From Corynebacterium terpenotabidum Y-11 (GTDB lineage Bacteria; Actinomycetota; Actinomycetes; Mycobacteriales; Mycobacteriaceae), in NCBI RefSeq assembly GCF_000418365.1, contig NC_021663.1, positions 1,240,001-1,304,000 on the forward strand: 64,000 nt of DNA, given 5' to 3'. A program made the translations under genes and the position numbers. The notes beneath the pieces were generated by a model that ran no database searches, was not told where the DNA came from, and was given only the letters and a program-made list of their open reading frames with translations. Positions 33,111 through 40,840 of this stretch are shown in pieces (the first letter of the stretch is position 1; every line of letters begins with the position of its first letter).

Positions 33111-33127
33111 AAGTACTATTTTCGCAC
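33111..33127. promoter_or_regulatory. 17-base divergent promoter with overlapping -10 elements
   Basis: On the plus strand TACTAT (33114-33119) ends 8 bases before the ATG at 33128. On the minus strand TGCGAAAAT, an extended -10-like sequence, ends 7 bases before the ATG at 33110. Each promoter must draw its upstream part from the coding start of the other gene. No ribosome-binding site fits on either side. Confidence 0.5.
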
Positions 33128-33484
33128 ATGACTATCTATCACATTGCTGTGAGGGCGTCCTGGGATGCCGCGGTCGCCGCCGGTGAATACCGGGTGTCGA
33201 CCCTGACGCAGTCGCTCGACGAGGTCGGCTTCATTCACGCCTCGTTCGCTGGTCAGGTCGCCGGGACGGCCGACCGTTTCTACCGGGACGCCTACGACGC
33301 TGGCGAAGAACTCTGCGTACTCATCATCGACGAGGACGCCGTGCGTGCTGGTGGAACCGAGATCCGCGAGGAAGCTGCAGCTAACGGAGAACTCTTCCCG
33401 CACATCTACGGCCCGGTGCTGCCGGACCACGTGAGCGAGGTCCGGGACGTGACCTTCAGTTCGACCGGGGAGGTGCTGTTCTGA
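33128..33484 (+). CDS. DUF952 family protein
   Basis: A 118-residue soluble protein of the DUF952 family. It begins TIYHIAVRASWDAA, the family's usual opening strand and Trp. GFIHASFAGQVAGTADRFY at about 35-53 carries the conserved FIH-S motif. FPHIYGPV near 96 is the C-terminal family signature (PHIYGP). The fold resembles part of an ADP-ribosyltransferase-like domain in some comparisons, but no activity is established. The ATG follows a -10 at leaderless distance. Confidence 0.85.
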   Translation: MTIYHIAVRASWDAAVAAGEYRVSTLTQSLDEVGFIHASFAGQVAGTADRFYRDAYDAGEELCVLIIDEDAVRAGGTEIREEAAANGELFPHIYGPVLPDHVSEVRDVTFSSTGEVLF

Positions 33485-33722
33485 CACTCTAAAATGTCAT
33501 AATGTATATTATCGGCTAATTGGGGAGATGGTAGCGGAGTGCGGTGGTCAGGTGTACCGCCTGGCGTGCCTTGTCTGGTGCGTCTGGCCCGGCCCGGCCC
33601 GTTCTGCCTCGCGCGTTCGGTACGGCGCGCGCCCTCCGCGGTGTCTTACCCGTGCTTGGTACGACTAGGTCGGTGCGGACACGGTTGTCTCTCGCCCGGT
33701 GCCATCGTCCTGGGTCGGCCGT

Positions 33723-33768
33723 CATCGGGTTGTGTCGCCTCCGGCGCGCTGGCCGACACAACCCGATG
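33723..33768. terminator. 15-bp perfect hairpin in a gene-free stretch
   Basis: CATCGGGTTGTGTCG at 33723-33737 pairs exactly with 33754-33768, with a 16-base loop. It has no T-tract and no adjacent gene end: the DUF952 stop is 240 bases upstream. It could end a non-coding transcript. Confidence 0.5.
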
Positions 33769-33958
33769 GCGTCGGACCCGATCTGATGGCGGCCACTCCA
33801 GCACCTGGCAGCGGCGACGCCAACGCTATCGGCAATACCGACACTGACGGGTTGCTCCGACTGCTCGTCCGGTCCTGTCGGCCGCGCCGGTGTCGCCTCC
33901 GGTGATCATGCGATGCCAAATACCGCGACTATGGACAAGGGAAAAACCCGCCGCCTTT

Positions 33959-33973
33959 ACGTCACTGTGACGT
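33959..33973. promoter_or_regulatory. Operator-like palindrome
   Basis: ACGTCA-CTG-TGACGT is a perfect 6-bp inverted repeat, followed by TTATAAG. It lies about 70 bases past the stop of the small membrane protein gene, with no gene start close by on the plus strand. The binding protein is unknown. Confidence 0.35.
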
Positions 33974-34041
33974 TATAAGCGGTGATTTCCCCGTCTCCGG
34001 TGTCCGCCCGGTGGATTCCCTCTCGGGCTCCGGCTGGCGGA

Positions 34042-34227
34042 CTAACTCAGGTAGCGCTCGTCGGTGTAGAGCTTCCACAACTGCCACCCCGTCACGCCGA
34101 TGAAGATCACAGCGATCCCGATGCAGATCAGCGGCACCACGCCGTCGAGAAACAGGAGGAAGACGATGAACGCGATGAGTGTCGCCAACCGGATCCACCG
34201 GGTGGTGAGCATGACGGTACGGTCCAC
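34042..34227 (-). CDS. Small two-helix membrane protein
   Basis: A 61-residue protein with a basic N-terminus and two hydrophobic segments at about 13-31 and 33-50, joined by Val-Pro. The C-terminus is WKLYTDERYLS. GTG at 34225-34227 is supported by AGGAGA five bases upstream. It follows the YceI gene by 51 bases on the same strand and could share its transcript. I know no named family for it. Function unknown. Confidence 0.72.
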   Translation of the reverse strand: MDRTVMLTTRWIRLATLIAFIVFLLFLDGVVPLICIGIAVIFIGVTGWQLWKLYTDERYLS

Positions 34228-34278
34228 GGGGTTCTCCTGTAGTGCTTCGTGTTCTGCGGGATGTCGGCGCGGAACAGT

Positions 34279-34971
34279 CTAACTCTGTGCGAAGACCAGA
34301 AGCAGATCGAGAGTGCCTTCCGCGGCGATCTGTGAGGCGACGAACTGCGGCGAGTTGAGATTGAAATCGGAACGGACAATCGGCAGTTCACCTTCGACGA
34401 TGACGTTCTTGCCGGTGCGGAGGATCTGCAGGTCCACGGTCACCGACTGCGTCGTGCCGTGCATCGTGAGGTCGCCGGTGAGGGTGACAGTGCCAACGGT
34501 TCCGTCGTCCGGCAGCCCGGAGAGGTCGGCGGGTTCAGTTACCTCGAAAGTCGCCTCCGGGTAGAGATCGGTCTGCAGGATGTGCTGACGGACGTTGATG
34601 TCCCGCTTCTCGATGTCGGAGCTGATGGACTCCACGTCCACCGTAATACGGCCCTCGGTGAGCATACCGTCACTGACCTTGAGGGATCCGCTGACTCCGT
34701 CGCCGCGACCGGAGGTGGTCTTGCGTTGTCCGGGCAGGACCTCGTCGAAGGTGTAACCGGCCTGGGAGCTGTTGGCTCCGACTCCGTCGACGACCTTCCA
34801 TGAGCCGTCCACGCCGATGCTGGCAGGCTCCCCTGAGCCCTCGGCGATCGATGCCGTCTGCAGTCCGTGGCTGGTCATCAGCTTGTAGACCGGTGGTACG
34901 ACCAGCCCGATCGCCAGGGCGACGCAGGCGACCACGAACAGCGCGATTAATCCCTTCCGCATGTCGACCAT
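34279..34971 (-). CDS. YceI-family protein, membrane-anchored
   Basis: A 230-residue protein. An N-terminal helix (LIALFVVACVALAIGLVV at about 8-25) is uncleaved anchor or signal. The YceI domain spans about 50-228: SWKVVDG near 57, GVSGSLKVSDGMLTEGRITV near 92-111, RDINVRQHILQTDLYPEATF near 123-142, and LTGDLTMHGTTQSVTVDL near 164. YceI proteins are lipocalin-like barrels that bind polyprenoid or amphiphilic ligands. It precedes a small membrane protein gene. A similar membrane-anchored YceI protein is found in many corynebacteria. Confidence 0.9.
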   Translation of the reverse strand: MVDMRKGLIALFVVACVALAIGLVVPPVYKLMTSHGLQTASIAEGSGEPASIGVDGSWKVVDGVGANSSQAGYTFDEVLPGQRKTTSGRGDGVSGSLKVSDGMLTEGRITVDVESISSDIEKRDINVRQHILQTDLYPEATFEVTEPADLSGLPDDGTVGTVTLTGDLTMHGTTQSVTVDLQILRTGKNVIVEGELPIVRSDFNLNSPQFVASQIAAEGTLDLLLVFAQS

Positions 34972-35031
34972 GCTAACCGTCGGAGCCGGTCAGATATGCA
35001 TCGGGGCATAAGCGGGGCTAATGGCAGCCGG

Positions 35032-35406
35032 CTAGGCGCTGTCGGAGCGGGCCCGGATCGCCTCTGCTTCCCGAGCGAGCTCGATGAGCTCCCGGCAGAG
35101 TTCCCGGATGGCCCCGGCGTCCTCCCCCGCCTCCACTGCGGTAGCCACATCCTCAGCACTGCACCGCAGGGTGAACAGGCGGTCTGTGAGCTCGTCGGCG
35201 GTCTCGCGAGACAGGATCAGCGCATCGGCGGGGACGGAGGTCCCGGCGAGGTCACGACGCTGTTCATAGGCTCGCTGACGGCAGGAGTGACCGCAGTAGC
35301 GGCGGCGGCGTCCTCGCCCGGTCTGCGCGATCTCCCGACCGCACCAGGCGCAGTGGACGACGTCAGACCGACGGCGGTGGGAACTCTCGGGAACATGGGG
35401 TAACAT
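35032..35406 (-). CDS. Zn-finger-like protein divergent from rbpA
   Basis: A 124-residue cytosolic protein. A putative zinc finger with CAWCGRE at about 19-25 and YCGHSCRQRAYEQRR at about 37-51 gives four Cys in CxxC-x(16)-CxxxC form. The rest is an acidic helix-rich region ending in EAEAIRARSDSA. The same short Zn-finger gene sits beside rbpA in mycobacteria. ATG at 35404-35406 is chosen since it fits TATTGT 10 bases upstream and begins near the finger. Function unknown; the neighbour suggests a transcription or stress role. Confidence 0.75.
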   Translation of the reverse strand: MLPHVPESSHRRRSDVVHCAWCGREIAQTGRGRRRRYCGHSCRQRAYEQRRDLAGTSVPADALILSRETADELTDRLFTLRCSAEDVATAVEAGEDAGAIRELCRELIELAREAEAIRARSDSA

Positions 35407-35415
35407 TGTGAGGTT
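35389..35415 (+). promoter_or_regulatory. rbpA: ECF-type (SigR/SigH-like) promoter of rbpA
   Basis: GGGAAC (35389-35394), then 18 bases, then GTT (35413-35415) matches the GGAAY-N18-GTT pattern of actinobacterial SigR/SigH promoters. RbpA is a known SigR target in Streptomyces. TTGACA at 35413-35418 might also serve as a -35 for a vegetative promoter. The element overlaps the start of the divergent Zn-finger gene. Confidence 0.55.
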
Positions 35416-35450
35416 GACAATACGCGAGAGACCGGAAGGATGATGCAGCG

Positions 35451-35819
35451 ATGGCAGATCGCGTTCTCCGCGGAAGCAGGATGGGCGCCGTCTCCTATGA
35501 GACGGACCGTGACCATGACCTGGCACCACGCAACATGGCGAAATACCGGACGGAGTCCGGCGAGGTATTCGAGGTGCCTTTCGCCGACGATGCCGAACTC
35601 CCCAACGAATGGATGTGCAAGAACGGTCAGCTGGGCAAGCTGCTCGAAGGCGAAGGCCAGGAGGCCAAGCCGGTGAAGCCGCCGCGCACCCACTGGGACA
35701 TGCTGCGCGAGCGCCGTTCCATCGAGGAACTGGATGTCCTCCTCGACGAGCGGATCGAGCTGCTGCGTAAGCGCCGCCGCAACGCCATGAAGCTCCTCAA
35801 GGAGCAGGAGGGACGCTAG
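35451..35819 (+). CDS. rbpA: RNA polymerase-binding protein RbpA
   Basis: A 122-residue essential-type transcription factor that binds RNA polymerase and the principal sigma factor and stabilises the open complex. ADRVLRGSRMGAVSYETDRD at the N-terminus and the short basic linker are typical. The core domain is VFEVPFADDAELPNEWMCKN at about 39-58. The sigma-interacting C-terminal helices include RTHWDMLRERRSIEELD near 79-95. The ATG at 35451 has GGAAGGA 10 bases upstream. Downstream is the convergent ppm1, the gene order also seen in mycobacteria. Confidence 0.96.
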   Translation: MADRVLRGSRMGAVSYETDRDHDLAPRNMAKYRTESGEVFEVPFADDAELPNEWMCKNGQLGKLLEGEGQEAKPVKPPRTHWDMLRERRSIEELDVLLDERIELLRKRRRNAMKLLKEQEGR

Positions 35820-35859
35820 TCCCCCACCCCGGTCCCCAGGACGCCACGTCCGGACCGGA

Positions 35860-35901
35860 GTCGGCCCCGGCACCCGCAACCATGCGGGTGTCGGGGCCGA
35901 C
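35860..35901. terminator. Bidirectional 19-bp terminator hairpin
   Basis: Bases 35860-35878 pair with 35883-35901 over 19 positions with one G-T wobble and a 4-base loop. It lies between the convergent rbpA and ppm1 genes. Confidence 0.8.
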
Positions 35902-35924
35902 GCGCGTCCCTGGGGGCGAGGACG

Positions 35925-36686
35925 CTACTTCCGCAGCTTCGCCGTGAGTCCCTTCAGCTGGTTCCACCGGTGCGCCAGCCCCCACTTCGTGACGACCAGG
36001 AGACTGTCCTTGACGAAGCTGCCGGACAGTTTCGATTCCCCGATCACCCGCTCGGTGAAGGTGATCGGTACCTCACGGATATCCGCCCCCGCCTGCACCG
36101 CCCGCCACGCCAGATCGACCTGGAAAATGTAGCCGGCGTTGGACAGCTCATCGAGGTTGAACTTCTCGATGAGCTCCCGACGGTACGCCCGGTACCCGGC
36201 AGTCATGTCCGACAGTCCGGCGCCGAGAGCCAGGGAAATGTACAGGTTCCCGCCCTTGGACAGCGCCCACCGGTACCAGGGCCAGTTCACGGTCTTCCCG
36301 CCCTTGACGTAGCGCGCGCCGATGACGAGGTCGGCCCCGGCGTCGACCTGGTCGAGCAGCAGGTGGAGCTGCTCGGGAGCGTGGGAACCGTCGGCGTCCA
36401 TCTCACAGATGACGTCGTAACCGTCCTCCAGGCCCTGTCGGAAGCCGGCGATATAGGCACCGCAGAGACCACCCTTGCTCTCCCGGTGGAGGACGCGGAT
36501 GTGCCCGTCGTCGGCAGCCATCTCGTCAGCGAGGTCTCCGGTGCCGTCGGGACTGTTGTCGTCGACGACGAGGATGTCCACCCGCTCCGGTTCCGCGGCC
36601 CGGACCCTGCCAATGATCAGTGGCAGGTTCTCCTTCTCGTTGAAGGTCGGGATGATGACGAGGGTTCTGTCGCTGGGGTTTGCCAC
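35925..36686 (-). CDS. ppm1: Polyprenol monophosphomannose synthase
   Basis: A 253-residue GT2 glycosyltransferase that moves mannose from GDP-mannose to polyprenol phosphate, supplying the mannosyl donor for lipoglycan and protein mannosylation. [18 protein letters not shown] at about 9-26 opens the GT-A fold. [15 protein letters not shown] near 40-54 binds the nucleotide. The metal motif is [12 protein letters not shown] near 97-108. Residues near 120-135 ([10 protein letters not shown]) and 215 ([12 protein letters not shown]) are typical of DPM synthases. GTG at 36684-36686 has AGAGG six bases upstream. It follows lnt by 3 bases. In mycobacteria the two are one fused protein; here they are separate. 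Confidence 0.94.
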   Translation of the reverse strand: MANPSDRTLVIIPTFNEKENLPLIIGRVRAAEPERVDILVVDDNSPDGTGDLADEMAADDGHIRVLHRESKGGLCGAYIAGFRQGLEDGYDVICEMDADGSHAPEQLHLLLDQVDAGADLVIGARYVKGGKTVNWPWYRWALSKGGNLYISLALGAGLSDMTAGYRAYRRELIEKFNLDELSNAGYIFQVDLAWRAVQAGADIREVPITFTERVIGESKLSGSFVKDSLLVVTKWGLAHRWNQLKGLTAKLRK

Positions 36687-36689
36687 TGG

Positions 36690-38240
36690 TTACCTCTCAC
36701 GGTGCGGACGGCGGTCACGGGTTCGGATGAATGCATAGCCTGCGGCGAGGAAGCCCAGGCCGACGAGTATCCATTCGACGACTGGGCCGACACGCGCCGA
36801 CATCGTCCTAGTATCCCGTACCGGAATATCCGCCTGCAACAGACCCTCCCGGAAGATCTCCGTGCGCTGGTCGACGGAACCGTCCGGGTTGATGATCGCC
36901 GATACCCCCGAGGTCGCGGCCACGACGACCGCCCGGTCGTATTCGATGGCACGCATCCGGTTGATCGCCAGCTGCTGGTAGGTCATGTCGGTGAAACCGA
37001 AGGTCGCGTTGTTTGTCGGACTGGCGAACAGTGTCGCGCCGTGCCGCACCGCGTCCCGGTACGCCTCGTCGAAGGAGACCTCGTAACAGGTGGCGACGCC
37101 GACGGTGGTGCCGGCGGCGTCGACCGTGTTGTTCCCGGTACCGGGCTTGAAATCGCCTGCCATGTCCACGTACGAGCTGAAGATCCGCAGGAAGTCCCGC
37201 ATCGGCATGTATTCACCGAAAGGCTGCAGGTACTTCTTGACGTGCTGTTGACCGGGGCCGTCCTGGGGGTCCCAGACGATGATCGCGTTGCGTGACCCGA
37301 CCTCGTCACTGGTCACCGCGCCGACGAGAATGGGGGCCCCGATCTGTGCGGCGGCATCTTGGATCTTGTCGTAGGCGTCCTGGTTCCGGTACGGATCGAC
37401 ATCGGAGGCGTTCTCCGGCCAGACCACGAGATCCGGCTGCTCCCGGACTCCGGAGCGGACCTCGTCCGCGAGCGTCAGCGTGGCCTGCACGTGATTGTCC
37501 AGGACCGCCTCACGCTGCGCGTTGAAGTCCAGACCGAGGCGCGGCACATTGCCCTGGACCGCGGCGACATTGAGTGTCGGACTGTCGTCGCCGACGGACC
37601 ATACCGGGGAGACCACCGGGATGAGCAGGCCACCGACAACGGCCAGGGCCACCGGCGTGGCGCCGCTGATCCAGCGGCGGCGGACCAGCAGGCTCAGCGC
37701 GTACCCGCACAGCACCACCATGAAGGCGACAAGGGCGGGTCCGGCGATGCTGATCCACTGGGCCAGCGGTCCGCCGAGCTGACCCCAGGCCAGTCGTGCC
37801 CAGCCGAAGCCGCCGAAAGGCCAGTTCACCCGGATCCATTCCACGGCGACGTACCAGGCGGGGACAACGACCAGCAGGAGTGGACTCCCCCGCCACCGAC
37901 GCCACAGCCACGCCAGCCCGGCCCCGAACAGGAGGCAGTAGAGCGATTCGAGGACGGACAGTCCGATCCAGGCGATCGCACCGACATATTTCCCCACCCA
38001 GGGCAGGAGGAAGAGATAGCAGGTCAGTCCCTGGATCCACGTCAGCCACAGGATCCAGCGCGTGGCACGGGGACGGGCGGCGACGCGGTCGACGATGACG
38101 AAGAGGACGCCGAGGCCGAGTGGTGCCGCCCACCACAGTCCGGTGGGCTGGTAGGCCGCGAACTGGGCGACGCCGGCGAGGACTGCCGTGAGCGTCAGGA
38201 CGAGCACCCGGACAGGGGTCCGCAGCGCGGGACGCGTCAC
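36690..38240 (-). CDS. lnt: Apolipoprotein N-acyltransferase
   Basis: A 516-residue membrane enzyme that acylates the N-terminal Cys of lipoproteins. Residues 1 to about 215 are a multi-helix membrane region. From about 225 on is a periplasmic nitrilase-like domain with the catalytic triad: Glu in VVWPENASDVDPYRN near 275-289, Lys in HVKKYLQPFGEYMP near 332-345, and Cys in GVATCYEVSF near 388-397. A final helix (about 490-505) is WILVGLGFLAAGYAF. It is coupled to the FxsA gene by a 4-base overlap and to ppm1 by a 3-base gap. Ppm1 and Lnt interact in actinobacteria. Confidence 0.95.
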   Translation of the reverse strand: MTRPALRTPVRVLVLTLTAVLAGVAQFAAYQPTGLWWAAPLGLGVLFVIVDRVAARPRATRWILWLTWIQGLTCYLFLLPWVGKYVGAIAWIGLSVLESLYCLLFGAGLAWLWRRWRGSPLLLVVVPAWYVAVEWIRVNWPFGGFGWARLAWGQLGGPLAQWISIAGPALVAFMVVLCGYALSLLVRRRWISGATPVALAVVGGLLIPVVSPVWSVGDDSPTLNVAAVQGNVPRLGLDFNAQREAVLDNHVQATLTLADEVRSGVREQPDLVVWPENASDVDPYRNQDAYDKIQDAAAQIGAPILVGAVTSDEVGSRNAIIVWDPQDGPGQQHVKKYLQPFGEYMPMRDFLRIFSSYVDMAGDFKPGTGNNTVDAAGTTVGVATCYEVSFDEAYRDAVRHGATLFASPTNNATFGFTDMTYQQLAINRMRAIEYDRAVVVAATSGVSAIINPDGSVDQRTEIFREGLLQADIPVRDTRTMSARVGPVVEWILVGLGFLAAGYAFIRTRDRRPHRER

Positions 38241-38794
38241 CGGTCGGTACCGGTGTTGTCGGTGTCGTTGATGTTGTCTATGTCGTCGGTGGAGCCGTCG
38301 GAGAATTCGTCGCTGCGGTGGTCGATCACATCACCCCACCCGGTTCCGCCGGAGCTGTCCGGGCTGTCCCCGGTTCCGCTGTCACCGGACCTGCGGTTCC
38401 GGAAATTGGAGCTGGCGACGGTGAACCGCTCCCCCAGCGTCATCACTCGGAGCCCCACGACCCGACCGATCCGGGACGCCACCAGCGACCGCACCGGAGC
38501 GATGAGCATCAGCAGCCCCAGGACGAATGTGAGGATGCCCGGGACCACCAGCAGCGCGCCATCGATGATGGTGGCGGCGATGTCCGCGGTGAAGGTGTCC
38601 GTCCGCTTCCAGTCGGACCGCTGGGAGGGGATCCGTGCCCGGAGGCGGCGGAAGGACCATCCTGCCAGAGCAGCTCCGATAAAGGGGGTGACCAGCAGAA
38701 TCAGGAAGGCCCACCCGAATCCCAGCCACTGTCCGACGAGGACGAACGTCACGATCTCGACGAGGGGGTACAGGAGGAGGAGCAAGCGCAGCAT
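38237..38794 (-). CDS. FxsA-family membrane protein
   Basis: A 185-residue protein. The FxsA core is LRLLLLLYPLVEIVTFVLVG at the N-terminus, then LILLVTPFIGAALAGW and a third hydrophobic segment (IDGALLVVPGILTFVLGLLM) with Pro. FxsA proteins are inner-membrane proteins known for suppressing phage F exclusion; their normal role is unknown. The Ser/Gly/Asp-rich C-terminal tail is about 60 residues long and ends in NDTDNTGTDR. ATG at 38792-38794 is preferred over an upstream GTG, because TAGAGT ends 7 bases before the ATG. It overlaps lnt by ATGA-type coupling. Confidence 0.85.
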   Translation of the reverse strand: MLRLLLLLYPLVEIVTFVLVGQWLGFGWAFLILLVTPFIGAALAGWSFRRLRARIPSQRSDWKRTDTFTADIAATIIDGALLVVPGILTFVLGLLMLIAPVRSLVASRIGRVVGLRVMTLGERFTVASSNFRNRRSGDSGTGDSPDSSGGTGWGDVIDHRSDEFSDGSTDDIDNINDTDNTGTDR

Positions 38795-38801
38795 GGGCCC
38801 C

Positions 38802-38807
38802 ACTCTA
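38802..38807 (-). promoter_or_regulatory. -10 element of the FxsA-lnt-ppm1 operon
   Basis: TAGAGT on the minus strand ends 7 bases before the ATG at 38794. No ribosome-binding site is visible. It would drive FxsA, lnt and ppm1 together. Confidence 0.55.
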
Positions 38808-38863
38808 ACCTGCCTTCCGCGGCCGTTGAAGTTCGCCGGGCAGGTAGCCGGTCACGCGTTCCC

Positions 38864-38923
38864 GGGCAGCTTTCCGGGCAGCTTTCCAGTCAGCGTCCTG
38901 GTCAGTTCCCCGGTCGGCTCCCG
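38864..38923. repeat. 12-bp tandem array (5 units)
   Basis: Two exact GGGCAGCTTTCC units are followed by three diverged 12-bp units such as GGTCAGTTCCCC. It lies in the 157-base gap between the FxsA and SDR genes. The same 12-bp period occurs at 10086, 43612 and 52984. Confidence 0.7.
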
Positions 38924-38951
38924 GTAGACCGGATGCCCGGGGAGAGACGCA

Positions 38952-39683
38952 CTACCGCGGTGCGAGGCGCCACAGGGGGCGGGGAACGAGCCGCATCACC
39001 AGGGCCAGCAGGCCCAGGGGCCGTGGCACCCACACAGCGGTCTTCCCGGACGCCAGCGCGTCCACCACAGCCTCAGCGACCACACCGGGTGTGGTCGACA
39101 GCGGGGCGGGGTCCATCCCCTCCGTCATGGTCCCGATGACGAACCCGGGCCGGATCACCGACAAGGTCACCCCGGTCCCGCGCAGGGCGTCCTGCATGCC
39201 CTGGCAGAAGCCGTCGAGCCCGGCCTTGGCCGACCCGTAGACGTAGTTGGGGCGCCGTACCCGCACCCCGGCGACCGAGGAAAAGGCGATGAGATTGCCG
39301 CGGCCGCGGGCCTTCATCCGCGCCGACAGTTCGGTGAGCAGGACCGCCTGGGCGGTGAAGTCGGTGTGCAGGATGCGGGCCACTTCCCCACCGTCGCGTT
39401 CGGCCAGCTCCTGGTCACCGAGAACACCGAATGCCGCGATGGCCGTGTCGACGGCGCCCCGGGATTCGATGTCGTCGATGACCGACGCCTGGGCGGCGGT
39501 ATCCGCGGCGTCGAAGAACACCGTCTCCACGGCGGACGCCCCGGCGTCCCGGCAGGCGACCTCCAGGTCGGTCAGCGCATCGGGACGCCGCGCGGCCAGG
39601 ACGATCTCATTGCCGGACGCCAGGCGCGTGATGATCTCGCCACCGATCTCACTCGTGGCGCCGAACAGGACGATGCGGCTCAT
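38952..39683 (-). CDS. SDR-family oxidoreductase (DprE2-like)
   Basis: A 243-residue short-chain dehydrogenase. The cofactor motif IVLFGATSEIGGEII (TGxxxGIG type, here GATSEIG) is at about 3-17. The downstream NNAG motif is AAFGVLG near 83. The catalytic residues are in SSVAG near 137 and YGSAKAG near 150 (YxxxK). The pattern is like the decaprenylphosphoryl-ribose epimerase partner DprE2 and its relatives, but DprE1 is not adjacent. A C-terminal hydrophobic stretch (about 218-238) may contact the membrane. The start overlaps the M24 peptidase stop by 4 bases (ATGA). Confidence 0.85.
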   Translation of the reverse strand: MSRIVLFGATSEIGGEIITRLASGNEIVLAARRPDALTDLEVACRDAGASAVETVFFDAADTAAQASVIDDIESRGAVDTAIAAFGVLGDQELAERDGGEVARILHTDFTAQAVLLTELSARMKARGRGNLIAFSSVAGVRVRRPNYVYGSAKAGLDGFCQGMQDALRGTGVTLSVIRPGFVIGTMTEGMDPAPLSTTPGVVAEAVVDALASGKTAVWVPRPLGLLALVMRLVPRPLWRLAPR

Positions 39684-40801
39684 GACCGTGCCTCCGTCAT
39701 CTCCGCCACCTGCACCAGATCGTGGGTGGTGCCGTTCAGCGGTTCGCAGCCGGACGCCGTGAGCACCACGATGTCCTCGATTCTCGCTCCCCAGTCCCCC
39801 GGGACGTAGATCCCCGGCTCGATGGAGAAGGTCATGCCTTCGACCAGTGACAGATCATTGCCGGCGATGATGAAGGGCTCCTCATGGCAGGACAGGCCGA
39901 TACCGTGGCCGGTGCGGTGCGTGTAGAACTGCCCGTAGCCGGCCTCGGTGATGATGTCGCGGACGATACCGTCGAGCTCACCGGCGGTGATGCCGGGCCT
40001 CGCCGCGTCCAATCCCGCCTGCTGGGCCACCTGGAGGACGCGGTACGCCTCCGCCTGGTCCGGTCGGGGGTCGCCCACGACATAGGTGCGGGTGCAGTCG
40101 GAGTGGTAGCCGGAATCGAGGGTGCCGCCGATGTCGATGACGACGATGTCCCCGTGCCCGAGGACCCGGTCAGAAACGTCGTGGTGCGGGTCCGCACCAT
40201 GCGGACCGGAGCCGACGATGATGAAGTCCACGGACACGTGCCCGGCGAGGATGAGTGTCTCCAGGTCCGCGGCGACCTCCCGCTCGGTGCGACCGGGACG
40301 CAGCAGGGACGGGACCTGCCGGTGGACCTCGTCGATCGCGGCACCCGCACGGCGCAGCTCGACGGTCTCGGCGGCGTCCTTCACCATGAAGACATCGCGC
40401 AGGACGGCGGTGGCGTTGACGGTGGTGACGCCCCGGGACTGCAGGGTCAGCAGGTGGTCGGCGGTCATCTCGCCGGAGACCGCGATCCTGCCGCTCCCGG
40501 CCAGCCCGCTCAGTGCCAGGCCGTGCGGGTCCTGCCCGTCGGTCCAGGCCACGACCTCGACGCCCGCCTGTCCCGGGATGCCGTCGCGCAGTGCACCGGC
40601 GTCCACCGCGGGAACGATGATGCGGCGGGAGGTCGGGGTGATGACAAGGGCAGAGAAGCGCTCGTGGGTGTCGATAGCACTGGCGAGCAGGAACCGCAGG
40701 TCGGGGCCGGGGGTGAGGACGGCGGCATCCAGCCCCCGGTCGGCGAGGAGTGCCGCGACCGCATCCAGGCGCGCGGTGTAGGTCTCGAGGGGGAAGGTCA
40801 T
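39680..40801 (-). CDS. pepQ: M24-family Xaa-Pro aminopeptidase/dipeptidase
   Basis: A 373-residue creatinase-fold metallopeptidase. An N-terminal creatinase-like domain (about 1-130) precedes the pita-bread catalytic domain. Metal ligands are visible: Asp in IDIGGTLDSGYHSDCTRTYV near 220-239, His in HRTGHGIGLSCHEEP near 300, Glu in TFSIEPGIYVPG near 335, and Glu in ARIEDIVVLT near 350. It cleaves peptides with Pro in the second position. It shares an ATGA junction with the SDR gene and has a -10 8 bases upstream. Confidence 0.9.
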   Translation of the reverse strand: MTFPLETYTARLDAVAALLADRGLDAAVLTPGPDLRFLLASAIDTHERFSALVITPTSRRIIVPAVDAGALRDGIPGQAGVEVVAWTDGQDPHGLALSGLAGSGRIAVSGEMTADHLLTLQSRGVTTVNATAVLRDVFMVKDAAETVELRRAGAAIDEVHRQVPSLLRPGRTEREVAADLETLILAGHVSVDFIIVGSGPHGADPHHDVSDRVLGHGDIVVIDIGGTLDSGYHSDCTRTYVVGDPRPDQAEAYRVLQVAQQAGLDAARPGITAGELDGIVRDIITEAGYGQFYTHRTGHGIGLSCHEEPFIIAGNDLSLVEGMTFSIEPGIYVPGDWGARIEDIVVLTASGCEPLNGTTHDLVQVAEMTEARS

Positions 40802-40809
40802 GACTACCC

Positions 40810-40815
40810 ACTGTA
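40810..40815 (-). promoter_or_regulatory. -10 element of the M24 peptidase gene
   Basis: TACAGT on the minus strand ends 8 bases before the ATG at 40801. It lies in the 39-base gap downstream of the helicase gene. Confidence 0.5.
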
Positions 40816-40840
40816 CGACGGGTGGACGGTCCGTGAGCGA

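Larger units (their letters stand above)
33485..34041. other. 557-base stretch without a supportable gene
   Basis: It starts with an AT-rich island (33486-33525) that contrasts with the GC-rich neighbourhood, with ATAAT-GTAT-ATTAT and TGACA-8-TGTCA inverted repeats. It then has GC-rich, repetitive DNA, a 15-bp hairpin at 33723-33768 and a 15-base palindrome at 33959-33973. Frames on both strands are Arg/Pro/Ser-rich and lack ribosome-binding sites. A small RNA is possible: the AT-rich island could hold its promoter and the hairpin could terminate it. That is untested. Confidence 0.5.

Noticed and set aside
33516..33761. Small frames in the 33.5-34.0 kb gap
   Set aside because: Arg/Pro/Ser-rich, no start signals, and they cross the strong hairpin at 33723-33768.
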